Shown piece by piece: positions 1-8,002 of a DNA stretch of 16,170 nt (position 1 is the first letter of the stretch; every line of letters starts with the position of its first letter). The notes beneath the pieces were generated by a model. It saw only the letters and a list, made by a program, of their open reading frames with translations, was not told where the DNA came from and did not search any database. The translations under genes were made by a program, and so were the position numbers. The stretch covers positions 1 to 16,170 of the forward strand of contig CAYPKE010000045.1 of assembly GCA_964411235.1 (NCBI GenBank). The letters run 5' to 3'. The stretch is from JAAYKM01 sp964411235. GTDB lineage: Bacteria; Desulfobacterota; Syntrophia; Syntrophales; JAAYKM01.

Positions 1-1
1 G

Positions 2-190
2 CTGCAAATTGCGGAGAGAACGAAAAAGGAAAGAAATAAAAGGGAAGCTTTTCGAAACGCTCTGTCTAATCTGGCTCAGGTGCAAGGGACAAGAGGGAGT
101 ATTAAAGTTAGTGACCGGCGCCTGTTCGAAACGGAACCGGTTCTGGTAACGATCAGGGAAGGCTATCTGCTTCAAATTATGCGACACTGA
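2..190 (+). CDS. C-terminal fragment of an unrecognised protein (5' partial)
   Basis: A reading frame open from the first bases of the window runs 62 codons to TGA at 188-190, 46 nt before surE and on the same strand. The visible tail starts with a highly charged, probably helical Lys/Arg/Glu-rich stretch (AERTKKERNKRE). A more ordinary mixed segment follows, ending in GYLLQIMRH. I do not recognise a family. A second frame is open over most of the same stretch (to about 160), so the call rests on the frame reaching closest to surE and on its protein-like composition. If real, the gene probably precedes surE in one transcript, because the 46-nt gap holds no clear promoter or terminator. Confidence 0.35.
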   Translation: MQIAERTKKERNKREAFRNALSNLAQVQGTRGSIKVSDRRLFETEPVLVTIREGYLLQIMRH

Positions 191-236
191 GACAATCATT
201 GCTGAATGCAGAAGAAATCAGGTGCGATAAGCCCAT

Positions 237-1028
237 ATGAAGATGCGATATCTATTAACCAACGATGACGGCATTTATGCCAAAGGATTGAACAGCCTTT
301 ACCGGGAACTCTCTCAGGACGCGGATTGCCTGGTCGTGGCGCCGGAAGTGGAGCAGAGCGCCGTAGGCCATGCCATCACCCTTTTCCGGCCGATCATGGT
401 GAGAAAAGCGCGAAAAAACGGCAGCGAGATCGGTTATGCTGTTAAAGGGACGCCGGCGGATTGCGTCAAGCTGGCGATTCGCGAATTGTCGGACCGGCCG
501 ATCGATCTTGTCGTATCCGGAATCAATTTGGGAGCCAATGTGGGGATCAATGTCATTTATTCGGGTACGGTTTCGGCGGCGACGGAAGGGCTTATCATGG
601 GTGTTCCCTCAATGGCCGTTTCCCTTGATGCCCGTAGAGATGGCGACTTTGAATTTGCTGCCCGCTTTGCCCGGAAGCTTGCCCGCTTGATCCTTGAGAA
701 AAAGCTCTTTCAGGGAATGGCTGTGAATGTCAACGTTCCGTCCCTTCCCGAAAGTGAGATCCGCGGTGTTGTCGTCACCAGGCAGGGGCGAGCCCGTTTT
801 ATGGAGGATTTCGATAAGCGCGTCGACCCGCGGGAGAACATCTACTACTGGCTTGCAGGGGACACACGCGTGTCCGATCACGAAGATGAAGATTCAGATG
901 CCTGTGCGTTGAAAAAAGGGATGGTGACCATCACCCCCATTTATTACGACCTGACCTGCCACCAAGCGGTGGATAACATCATGGAATTGCAGGAGACCAG
1001 AGACAAGCTGTCACAATTGCTGAAATAA
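237..1028 (+). CDS. surE: 5'/3'-nucleotidase SurE
   Basis: SurE is a cytoplasmic, divalent-metal-dependent phosphatase that removes phosphate from nucleoside 5'- and 3'-monophosphates and is linked to stress survival. The 263 residues match the family length of about 250-260. The N-terminal LLTNDDG carries the metal-binding Asp pair (D10, D11). Ser41 lies in EQSAVGH, and Asn97 in VSGINLGANVG completes the usual Asp-Asp-Ser-Asn metal site. GTPADCVK (71-78) and YSGTVSAATEG (108-118) are further family signatures. The ATG at 237 has AGGTG 12 nt upstream. A second in-frame ATG at 243 would give the more typical start MRYLLTNDDG and cannot be excluded. The usual partners pcm, nlpD and rpoS are absent here; a small membrane protein follows 18 nt downstream. 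Confidence 0.95.
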   Translation: MKMRYLLTNDDGIYAKGLNSLYRELSQDADCLVVAPEVEQSAVGHAITLFRPIMVRKARKNGSEIGYAVKGTPADCVKLAIRELSDRPIDLVVSGINLGANVGINVIYSGTVSAATEGLIMGVPSMAVSLDARRDGDFEFAARFARKLARLILEKKLFQGMAVNVNVPSLPESEIRGVVVTRQGRARFMEDFDKRVDPRENIYYWLAGDTRVSDHEDEDSDACALKKGMVTITPIYYDLTCHQAVDNIMELQETRDKLSQLLK

Positions 1029-1046
1029 AACGAGGGTCTTTCATCC

Positions 1047-1517
1047 GTGACAAGACACGATTCAGAAGCAGTGCGGCTGCCAAAGAAAAGACATGTTTTC
1101 TGTACGATCAGACAGGCTATCGACCTTCTGAAAGCCGACCAGGTCACCTATCTGCTTTATCTTCTCCTGTACATTCCTACGGGTTTTATGATGAACGCCT
1201 TGGGGAAGCATTTTCAGATCGGAGAATATGCGTACTGGTGGCAGGTTCTGACCTGCTACGGCCTTTATCTTGTTCCCGCTTCATTATTGGTTCGTCGAAG
1301 GAATATTTTCGACCAGTATCTGGCGGGACTCCTGATCATTGCGATGCTCGAATTGCCGGCTTATGCCGTTGGGACGTCCATTGCCCACCCAGACAACATT
1401 CTTGACCGCATCCTCACTCCACGCAATTATACCCTTTTTATGACAGTCTTTTTCGCAGGTTTGATCCCGCTTGGGAACTGGGCGGTCAAAACGCTGCATG
1501 ATCGTTTGATCCGTTAA
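1047..1517 (+). CDS. Small four-helix integral membrane protein, unknown function
   Basis: This 156-residue protein begins at a GTG codon, with GAGGG at 1032-1036 as a moderate ribosome binding site 10 nt upstream. A basic, probably cytoplasmic N-terminus of about 30 residues is followed by four hydrophobic segments at about 34-51, 65-82, 90-112 and 128-147. The loops contain Arg clusters (RRR near 83-85). No catalytic motif or known family is recognised. It starts 18 nt after surE and is probably co-transcribed with it, although surE function does not imply a membrane partner. It ends 18 nt before the convergent universal stress protein gene, with no hairpin terminator between them. Confidence is high that it is coding; the function is unknown. 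Confidence 0.75.
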   Translation: MTRHDSEAVRLPKKRHVFCTIRQAIDLLKADQVTYLLYLLLYIPTGFMMNALGKHFQIGEYAYWWQVLTCYGLYLVPASLLVRRRNIFDQYLAGLLIIAMLELPAYAVGTSIAHPDNILDRILTPRNYTLFMTVFFAGLIPLGNWAVKTLHDRLIR

Positions 1518-1535
1518 GTGAGAGGCATTTGTGAT

Positions 1536-2354
1536 TCAGGGTAGTAAAAGAAGCGGAAAACCGCCCTGAGAGATCAGCGAGGCAACGCTTGTTCCGATCC
1601 GGGAACACGTTGCGGGGCCTTGACTGAAAGGGGACATAATCAGCAGTTCAACGGATTCCTCATGCATGAAACGATACAAGGCCTTGTCCACCCTTCCGGA
1701 CAGCATAATGGTCGTGCTGTCGATAGCATAGGACTCAAGAGAAGCCTCGACGTCGTCCAGCCGGCAAATCGAATCTTCCTGTCCATTTGACACCATCAAA
1801 ACGGACAAGGGCCAGACCGCCCTTTCCGAAATCCGTGCAGCAAAGTCCAGCATCTTTGCCGCATGAAGGCTTCCGTCGTAGGCCAGGGCGATGCTTTCGA
1901 TATCGAGATAATGATCGGGGCACAGCAGGATTGGGGTCGCGGTTTTTGAAACATGATTGCTTAGGTATCCGTCGTCAATTCGGTTCAGGGGCCCGCCGGG
2001 GAAAACGGACAGCTCCCCGGTCGACCCTTGGAAAAGATATTCCGGATCAGTTTTGCCGGGTATGAGCTCGCATGAGATGCCCTGTTTTCTGCATGCCGCA
2101 ATCATATCCGCTGCCTTGGCGTTTATGACTTGTTCATGTTTTCGTGATCCACATTCCGGCGTAACGGGAATTCCTGTGATAAGTTCAATGGAGGCGCCCA
2201 ATTTAACAGCGACATAGAGGGCGTATTGACTCGAAACCCCCTTGCCGGCAAGGAAGCCTGCGGGAAGCCGGATGCGCGTGATCGGAGGCGGAAAGTCACC
2301 GGGCGGCGGATCAGTCTTTTTTTTCAAATTTCGCCAGCTTGGAAAGAAGCTCAT
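1536..2354 (-). CDS. Degenerate tandem universal stress protein (UspA-like)
   Basis: The C-terminal half (about residues 153-272 from the chosen start) is a recognisable Usp domain. It opens with a strand and IALAYDGSLHAAKMLDFA, the usual start of the fold, and ends with GTSVASLIS and FPLLLLP, like the Usp GS-containing strand and closing PV(L/V)VV. The nucleotide-binding G-x2-G-x9-G(S/T) signature is eroded (MSPFSQGPATCSRIGTS), so ATP binding is doubtful. The N-terminal half (about 25-146) looks like a second Usp fold that lost the opening Asp (RLPAGFLAGKG in place of V-D-x-S). The frame is open to 2453, but that would overlap the upstream MORN gene by 143 nt. The ATG at 2354 overlaps it by 44 nt, has only a weak ribosome site and suggests translational coupling. 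A TTG slightly further in is another option. Confidence 0.65.
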   Translation of the reverse strand: MSFFPSWRNLKKKTDPPPGDFPPPITRIRLPAGFLAGKGVSSQYALYVAVKLGASIELITGIPVTPECGSRKHEQVINAKAADMIAACRKQGISCELIPGKTDPEYLFQGSTGELSVFPGGPLNRIDDGYLSNHVSKTATPILLCPDHYLDIESIALAYDGSLHAAKMLDFAARISERAVWPLSVLMVSNGQEDSICRLDDVEASLESYAIDSTTIMLSGRVDKALYRFMHEESVELLIMSPFSQGPATCSRIGTSVASLISQGGFPLLLLP

Positions 2355-2997
2355 CGATGCTCTGTTCTTTATCCCTGATCTCGTCGGCGTCTTCCTTCTC
2401 GGTAAACTCGCCGTTCGATCCTGTATGATCCAGAAGATTCCCATCCTGGTCAAAGGCGGTAAATTTTCCGGTCAGCTTGCCGTTCCGGTACATCGCTTTT
2501 TCCTTGACGCGGCCGTTCTGAAAATAAGCCTCGTAAAGCCCGTCGCGCCGATCCTCTTTGAAAGAGCCCCTTTCTTTGATCCGGCCGTTTCGATAATAGG
2601 AAAGGTAATCGCCGTGAAATTTACCCGCTTTGAAATGCTCTTGTTCCTTGATCTGCCCATTCCGATAATACAGGAGATAGGGTCCTTCAAGTTTTCCGTC
2701 CTTGTAATACTCGATTTCACGGACTTGGCCTGTTTCGTAGAAACATTGATATTCGCCTTCCAGCTTGTCTTTCCTGAAAAAACCTTGCTCGCGAAGGTGC
2801 CCGTCCCGATAATAGGCCCTGGCCTCTCCTTCCTTAAGACCCTTGCGGTAAGATAAATGCACCATGATTTGTCCGTTTCCGTAAAACGAAAAGTAGTCTC
2901 CCTCCGGTTTCCCGTTCAGGGTGGTCATCTTTTCCCGGATACGGCCCCGGTCATCCTGATAAGTTTCTTCCTGAAGCGTTTTTTTCGATGATGACAT
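2311..2997 (-). CDS. MORN_2 / YwqK-type repeat protein with seven tandem repeats
   Basis: This 228-residue protein is dominated by seven tandem units of about 23 residues, from about residue 29 to 192. The consensus is roughly G-K-x-x-G-x-Y-x-x-Y-Y-x-N-G-x-I-K-E-x-x-x-F-K, as in YLLYYRNGQIKEQEHFKAG. This is the MORN_2 pattern (PF07661), also annotated as YwqK-family antitoxin. Such repeats form an extended beta-sheet and are usually structural or binding modules; no enzyme activity is implied. A Lys/Glu-rich, probably helical tail of about 30 residues follows. No signal peptide is visible, so a cytoplasmic location is likely. The ATG at 2997 has AAAGGA about 8 nt upstream. The downstream Usp-like gene overlaps its 3' end, so the two probably form a unit. 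No toxin gene is apparent, so an antitoxin role is not supported. Confidence 0.85.
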   Translation of the reverse strand: MSSSKKTLQEETYQDDRGRIREKMTTLNGKPEGDYFSFYGNGQIMVHLSYRKGLKEGEARAYYRDGHLREQGFFRKDKLEGEYQCFYETGQVREIEYYKDGKLEGPYLLYYRNGQIKEQEHFKAGKFHGDYLSYYRNGRIKERGSFKEDRRDGLYEAYFQNGRVKEKAMYRNGKLTGKFTAFDQDGNLLDHTGSNGEFTEKEDADEIRDKEQSIDELLSKLAKFEKKD

Positions 2998-3045
2998 GAG
3001 AACATCCTTTTTCGAATACGGTTTGCCTTATAAACCCGCAAAAAA

Positions 3046-3075
3046 TGCTTATTATTGATCGATTTCAGTTGTCAA
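3046..3075 (-). promoter_or_regulatory. Putative sigma70 promoter for the MORN/Usp pair
   Basis: Read on the minus strand, TTGACA (3075-3070) is a perfect -35 followed, after an 18-nt spacer, by TAAGCA (3051-3046). A TAATAA lies at shorter spacing. The predicted start is about 40-45 nt before the MORN ATG. The 110-bp gap between the radical SAM gene and this pair is AT-rich, which fits a promoter. The -10 match is mediocre. Confidence 0.4.
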
Positions 3076-3107
3076 TATAAATTCCTTGGCGCAATGAAGG
3101 CATCTAT

Positions 3108-4478
3108 TCACGACAGGCGGGTCAGCATTTTCAGCTCACGGTACATGGCGTAGTCAAGCTTTTCGTGCCGACAGGGAAGTAACGTATTGTTATGGTAAAG
3201 AGGTTCTTCAGAGATTGCAAAAGGACTCGCCTTCACTGCCTCAGGCCAGAGTAAGGTTCCCGGAATAGGGGAATATTCGGCGATGATCGGCCGGGCGCCG
3301 CAGGCGCGTACAAAATGAATGCTCTCGCAGACCTCCTGGGCCTCCTGTCCGGGCAGGCCGCAGAGAAGGTATACTCCGATGTCCCGTTCCTTATAGCCTG
3401 CCAGTTTCAAGGCCCGGATGGCAGCCTCCAGGTCACGGTTGCGTACCTTCCCTCCGGTGGCTAGTTGCTGTTTTATATCGGATGTTTCGAAACCGAAGCG
3501 GATGGTCTGGAATCCGGCGTGATACATGAGCCGAGCCATATCTTCAGTAATCTCTTTCAAATGGAGGCCGTTCGGACAATGGAAACGGCAGGGCATGCGG
3601 TGCTTGACAAGCTCCTTCACCAAGGGAATAAAAAGTTCCTGCGGCCTCGCCAAGAGGGCATCATCGTAAAAGGAAAAATGAACAATACCATGGCGGCGGT
3701 GCCAATATTCAATCTCCCGGAAAACATTCAGGGGGTCCCTCACGATAAAGGTGGGATTAAGAATGCGGGAAGCGCAGTAAGTACAGGAAAAGGGGCATCC
3801 TCTGGACGTAAGGATAGGGATGTGCACATTTTGCGGCAGCAGATCGAAGGCGGGATAAGGATAAGAATCGAACTCTTCGGGTGCGGGTCGGTAAGACAGA
3901 TGTTCGTGCAAATAAATCTCGCAGACGGCGGGCAAGGCGCATTCCCCTGGTCCAGAAATTACCATGTCGGCACCCGCCGCCTCGGAATGTGCGGGGCAGT
4001 GGGTGGCATAGTTGCCACCCAGAATGACCGGTACGCCCGGACAGCTTTTTTTGACTTGCCTGATTGTCTCGAAAACGCCTGGATACCAGTACGTCATCAT
4101 GGAGCCGATCATGACGAGGTCCGGCGGAGAGATATGTTGGAGAAAATGCTGAAATGAGGCGATTGAAATCCCATAACGGCGGTACTGCCGGGTGAAACCG
4201 GAAAAGAAAGAAGGCTTGGGAATAGCTTGTTTGAGGAATTCTCCCGTGCCGATAGGCGTTCGCTTTGGAGTTTTTTGCTGCGTTGATTGGGGAAGCGTTT
4301 CAAATGCGGAATCAAGACAATCAATCGCCGTTACCCGAAACCCGTTCATCCTGAGAATGGCGCCCAACATCATCAATCCCAGGGGCTTGACCCAGAAATC
4401 ATAGGCCGCGAAATCATAGATCCAGGGATTCACCAACAGGACATGTCTCTTCTCTCGCTTCGGGGTGTTTGTCTTCAT
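3108..4478 (-). CDS. B12-binding-domain radical SAM protein
   Basis: This 456-residue protein has the two-domain plan of cobalamin-dependent-type radical SAM enzymes. Residues 12-190 form a Rossmann-like B12-binding domain: VLLVNPW opening strand, KPLGLMMLGAIL, DLVMIGSMMTYW, VILGGNYATH and the GPGE motif at 177-180. The radical SAM domain begins TSRGCPFSCTYCAS, with the [4Fe-4S] cysteines at C228, C232 and C235. It continues through HFSFYDDALL, RFGFETSD and VYLLCGLPGQ. The classical cobalamin-ligand motif DxHxxG is not visible, so B12 may bind base-off without a His ligand or not at all. An insertion at about 60-110 (KPSFFSGFTRQYRRYGIS) follows the first strands. The substrate is unknown. Its ATG overlaps the recC stop as ATGA (4475-4478), so it is translationally coupled to recC. 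Confidence 0.88.
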   Translation of the reverse strand: MKTNTPKREKRHVLLVNPWIYDFAAYDFWVKPLGLMMLGAILRMNGFRVTAIDCLDSAFETLPQSTQQKTPKRTPIGTGEFLKQAIPKPSFFSGFTRQYRRYGISIASFQHFLQHISPPDLVMIGSMMTYWYPGVFETIRQVKKSCPGVPVILGGNYATHCPAHSEAAGADMVISGPGECALPAVCEIYLHEHLSYRPAPEEFDSYPYPAFDLLPQNVHIPILTSRGCPFSCTYCASRILNPTFIVRDPLNVFREIEYWHRRHGIVHFSFYDDALLARPQELFIPLVKELVKHRMPCRFHCPNGLHLKEITEDMARLMYHAGFQTIRFGFETSDIKQQLATGGKVRNRDLEAAIRALKLAGYKERDIGVYLLCGLPGQEAQEVCESIHFVRACGARPIIAEYSPIPGTLLWPEAVKASPFAISEEPLYHNNTLLPCRHEKLDYAMYRELKMLTRLS

Positions 4479-7400
4479 GCGATGCGCATATCCGGGGGAG
4501 TTCCCGGCTCAATAGCTGACTCTGTGAAGGGTGCTTGATGCAGGAGTATGGGGTTGAAAATGGTTTCCGCCAGGCGGCAGAAGTCCTCATCCAAAGGTTC
4601 CGTTTTCCCGAATATGAGGCGGAAATAGGGGTCGTCCTGTTCTCCTGGGCTGTAATCTGTCGAACACCAGATCTTCGCTGCGAGGGCTAAAGACGCCGTT
4701 TTTGTCTTACCGGAGTGCCGTGCCTGTGCATACTGAAATGATGTCTGGGGAAAAAACTTGAGAGGTTTTTTCAAGCCTTCCCGATATTGATGCATAAGCT
4801 CAGATAACAGGTTTTCTGCCGCGATGTTGTCATGAAAACAAAGACAAGTGTTTTTTCCGATGAGGCAATTCTTCCATTTACGGTCGGGAAAAACGAAACA
4901 AAGGATAAGGTGCCTTATCCACGCGGCAAGCAAATCTTTTCCCTTCAATTCCGCATACCGGTATTCCAAAAAACCTGATGGTGACCAAAGAGAAAGCTGT
5001 CCGTACAAACGATAAGCGCCTATGAGGAAATCAACGGTCAAAACCTGTTTTCTTCTCTCCGGAAGAAAACCTTTGAGTAAAGCAAGAAACCGGCGGATGT
5101 CCTGTGACAGGCAAATATAGAGGCCTTCTCCTGCAGTTCCCGGAGGCAGAATGCCGGAAGCTTTCAGGGCCGCATTCCCTTCTTCTGAAGAGAGTTCCGC
5201 CAACTCGGCATTCAGAATAAACTGTTCCGCTTCGTATTTCTCCAGAAACGAAAGCGTGAAATTTTCCGAGTCTTTAGACTGGAATGCTTCGTGATCCGTT
5301 AACGTGATTCCTAGACGTCCGGTGGCAAAAAAACGGGCGGGATGGCGGAAAAAAAGGATCAATTCATCAATGCCGACCGGCGCGGGGACGGAACGATCAT
5401 CGGGCCAAGCGGCGCTCATCAAGGGAGGCGGCATGGTGCCTTGTCCGGAAAGAGATGCCGCGGCACGCCCAAGTTCCGCGTTGAAACTGAAGAGGTTCTG
5501 TTTTCCTGAGAAATAGAGCGGAGAAAACGGCTGCAGCGGATGCCTTGTGATCAAACGATCGTGCCATGACGAAAATGCTGACTGCTCAAAACTTGCAGAC
5601 TCTGAGAAATCTTCCTCCGGATCAAAGGCCTGAATAAGATAGTCGAGAAGCTCAGAGACAACCACGGAAGGAGGTAAATCACAATGATCCCGATTGCTTT
5701 GGCCGGTATAAAAAATGAGAATACGCTCTCTCGCCGAAAGGATGGTCTGCAGAAACAGATAGCGGTCGTCATCCTGTGCAATACGATCTCCCGGCCGGGG
5801 ATGCTTCTCCATCAAATTGAACCCGAGTTGTGCCGATTTTCTGGGAAAGCTCTCGTCGTTCATGCCTAAGAGGCAGATTATGCGAAAAGGAATGGTTCTC
5901 ATGGGAACCATGGCGCAGAATGTTACACCGCCGCTGAGAAAACCCGAGGAAAAACCGGTAGATTCGAGCCGTTCCTTGAGATAGTCATGGACCACGGATA
6001 ATGGAACCGGATCGGTGAATCCGCAAAGGTTCCCGCCCTGCTTTAAATGATGGATGGCATCAAGGAGAGCACAGCGGGCCGGCAGCCAAGTTTCTTCTTC
6101 GGGGATAAGGAAGGAGTCAAAAATATCATTCAGGATTTCTTGCCACTCCCCAAGCGAGTGCCCATTCCGTAACCGTTTACAAACCTGAAAAAGGGTGTTC
6201 ACAAAGTCGAGAAATATGCCGAAGAGGACGGCCTCGCCCCCTTCGATGTTGTCATAAGGTACGATGTCCCTGTAAGGTACTTTATTCTCCATGGGCATCA
6301 CATAGCCCAACAGCATTCTGTCCAAACCGCTTTTCCAGGTATGTTCGGCCAGGGAAGGCAGATTCAGCTCAGTCAGCGTGTCTGCATCAAGGCCCCATCG
6401 GATCCCGGATTCCGCCACCCAGCGGCGGATCACGGTGACGTCTTTCTCGCTGAGGTTGGTGCAGGATTGAACCGCAGGGTTTTCCAGCAGCGCAAGTACC
6501 CTGGATGTCTCGAACCGGCTTTGCGCGAGGGCGAGTATTTTGAAAAAGGCATCGGTCAGGCTGTTGATGCGTCCATGTTTACGGTCGGAGATGCTGAAGG
6601 GGATAAAGGGTTGCGGAAAGACCTGATCCGCTTCTTTCACCCTGTCAAAGACCGATTCGATAATCGGTGCATAGGTCTCGATGTCGGGGGCCATGACAAG
6701 GAAATCACGTGGATTCAGGGTCGGATCCGCTGCAATTAAGGCAAGAATTTGATCGTACAGCACTTCGACTTCCCGCAGCGGACTGTGGCAACTGTGAACG
6801 GCGATCGAATCATCATCGCCCGTGACGGAAAGCCGGGGAGTGCCATCCCGGCCCCGGTCCGACAGGTTAAGAATATCGGACTGCACGGCGCGCAACAGGG
6901 TCGTTTCCCCGGGGTTGACAAAGAAATCCTGATGCTGTGACGGAAAATCGGCAAAGGCCGAGAGAAAATCCCGCCCCATCCGTCCCATGGACGCCAGAAG
7001 GGGGTTGGCCCTTTCCTGGAAAAGGGCCGCTTCCCCGGTTTCAGAAAACAGATTCTTTTCATGTGTTGCGAATCTTGTTTCCCGCTCTTTTTCAGATAGG
7101 ATATCTGACCAGAAGTGAAGACAGGGATTGAACAGGAAAAGATGGATTTCTGTGAAAGAAGAGATAACGTGGAGGAAGCGTAAAAAGACCGGCGGCAGTG
7201 CCGAGATGCCGAAAAGTGAAATCCGGTGCGGCACAAGCGCAAGGGATTTGACGTCAATAGGTTTCATTTGCTGCATCAGCCGAAGCAGCGCCACCGGATG
7301 GAGACCGCTTCCCGCAGCAGACGAAGCACGCCAGAGATCCGGTTGCCATGAATCTTCTCCGTAAAAAGCCTGATTATTATCCCAACTGTTAATCATATCA

Positions 7401-7849
7401 GGGCGGTAGGCCAGGTACTGATCAAAAACCTGAGCAATGCGGCGTGCCAGTTGATATCGTTTCAGGGGTTTTGTTTTTTCATCGGCGGCAAAATAGTTTC
7501 GGATCGGTTGAAAGTCCTGACGGTCACAGGGCCGGTAAAGCTCCTTCATGACCGCCCAGGTGAGAAATTCCGGCTGGTAAGATTGGGATACACCGGTGTG
7601 CCCCGTGACCTTCTCCAAAATACTCAGCATAAAAGGTCTGGGAAATGAGAAGGTCAGGTTCGCGCAGATGCCATGATGGTCAGCGAGCCGCAGGGACAGC
7701 CAACGCTCCATGCCCCGGCTGCTGATAAGAATGGTTTCCCCGGCCAGTGGTTTGGCTGCAGCTGGCGGTTCGGAAATCAGATCGGCCAGATGCGCCGCCA
7801 AAACTTCCATCATGTTCGATGTTATGATATTCAATCCCGGTATAATCAT
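4475..7849 (-). CDS. recC: Exodeoxyribonuclease V gamma subunit (RecC)
   Basis: RecC is the scaffold and Chi-recognition subunit of RecBCD, which processes double-strand DNA ends for RecA-dependent repair. At 1124 residues it is nearly identical in length to E. coli RecC (1122). Family signatures appear in order: an N-terminal block with ISSRGMERWLSLRLADHHGI and NLTFSFPRPFML, then ISLFGISALPPVFLRFLHV with EIHLFLFNPCLHFWSDI. After that come VHSCHSPLREVEVLYDQIL and PRDFLVMAPDIETYAPII, and then MRTIPFRIICLLGMNDESFPR in the inactive helicase part. The C-terminus corresponds to the inactive nuclease-like domain. The ATG at 7849 lacks a convincing Shine-Dalgarno sequence, and the predicted transcript start is only about 11 nt upstream. 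No recB or recD is in the window; the downstream coupled gene is a radical SAM protein, an unusual neighbour. Confidence 0.95.
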   Translation of the reverse strand: MIIPGLNIITSNMMEVLAAHLADLISEPPAAAKPLAGETILISSRGMERWLSLRLADHHGICANLTFSFPRPFMLSILEKVTGHTGVSQSYQPEFLTWAVMKELYRPCDRQDFQPIRNYFAADEKTKPLKRYQLARRIAQVFDQYLAYRPDMINSWDNNQAFYGEDSWQPDLWRASSAAGSGLHPVALLRLMQQMKPIDVKSLALVPHRISLFGISALPPVFLRFLHVISSFTEIHLFLFNPCLHFWSDILSEKERETRFATHEKNLFSETGEAALFQERANPLLASMGRMGRDFLSAFADFPSQHQDFFVNPGETTLLRAVQSDILNLSDRGRDGTPRLSVTGDDDSIAVHSCHSPLREVEVLYDQILALIAADPTLNPRDFLVMAPDIETYAPIIESVFDRVKEADQVFPQPFIPFSISDRKHGRINSLTDAFFKILALAQSRFETSRVLALLENPAVQSCTNLSEKDVTVIRRWVAESGIRWGLDADTLTELNLPSLAEHTWKSGLDRMLLGYVMPMENKVPYRDIVPYDNIEGGEAVLFGIFLDFVNTLFQVCKRLRNGHSLGEWQEILNDIFDSFLIPEEETWLPARCALLDAIHHLKQGGNLCGFTDPVPLSVVHDYLKERLESTGFSSGFLSGGVTFCAMVPMRTIPFRIICLLGMNDESFPRKSAQLGFNLMEKHPRPGDRIAQDDDRYLFLQTILSARERILIFYTGQSNRDHCDLPPSVVVSELLDYLIQAFDPEEDFSESASFEQSAFSSWHDRLITRHPLQPFSPLYFSGKQNLFSFNAELGRAAASLSGQGTMPPPLMSAAWPDDRSVPAPVGIDELILFFRHPARFFATGRLGITLTDHEAFQSKDSENFTLSFLEKYEAEQFILNAELAELSSEEGNAALKASGILPPGTAGEGLYICLSQDIRRFLALLKGFLPERRKQVLTVDFLIGAYRLYGQLSLWSPSGFLEYRYAELKGKDLLAAWIRHLILCFVFPDRKWKNCLIGKNTCLCFHDNIAAENLLSELMHQYREGLKKPLKFFPQTSFQYAQARHSGKTKTASLALAAKIWCSTDYSPGEQDDPYFRLIFGKTEPLDEDFCRLAETIFNPILLHQAPFTESAIEPGTPPDMRIA

Positions 7850-7866
7850 TTCAGAAAAATGAAAAA

Positions 7867-7895
7867 CTTATATCACAACTTGCCGGCTCCTCCAA
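7867..7895 (-). promoter_or_regulatory. Putative recC promoter (extended -10)
   Basis: On the minus strand TTGGAG (7895-7890) is separated by 17 nt from TATAAG (7872-7867), and the -10 is preceded by TGA, giving an extended -10. The start would fall near 7860, only about 11 nt from the recC ATG. That is consistent with the absence of a Shine-Dalgarno sequence there. The -35 shares only TTG with the consensus. Confidence 0.42.
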
Positions 7896-8002
7896 GAATG
7901 GAGACCAGGAAAGGCATAAAGCCATGGAAAAGATAAAAAACATCTTTACAAAGCCGCAGAAAACAGCCGAATATACACAACGATTTCTAAGGAGCGGGAA
8001 GA

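Noticed and set aside
1518..1535. Bidirectional terminator between the convergent membrane-protein and Usp genes
   Set aside because: The 18-bp gap and its flanks contain no inverted repeat with a T-run.
2242..2856. A 204-codon plus-strand frame opposite the MORN gene
   Set aside because: It is the mirror of the repeat array; its hydrophobic repetitive sequence follows from the complement of Tyr/Lys-rich repeats, and the minus-strand gene has the ribosome site and the family match.
3465..4157. A 230-codon plus-strand frame opposite the radical SAM gene
   Set aside because: Antisense to a conserved gene with all cysteine motifs in place; no recognisable domain and no ribosome site worth noting.
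7890..7903. Hairpin CTCCA-agaa-TGGAG between recC and rmuC
   Set aside because: Five base pairs with no U-tract, and it overlaps the putative recC -35; likely chance.
7899..7937. 12-codon frame upstream of rmuC as a leader peptide
   Set aside because: No ribosome site, no codon bias toward any amino acid and no terminator hairpin after it.
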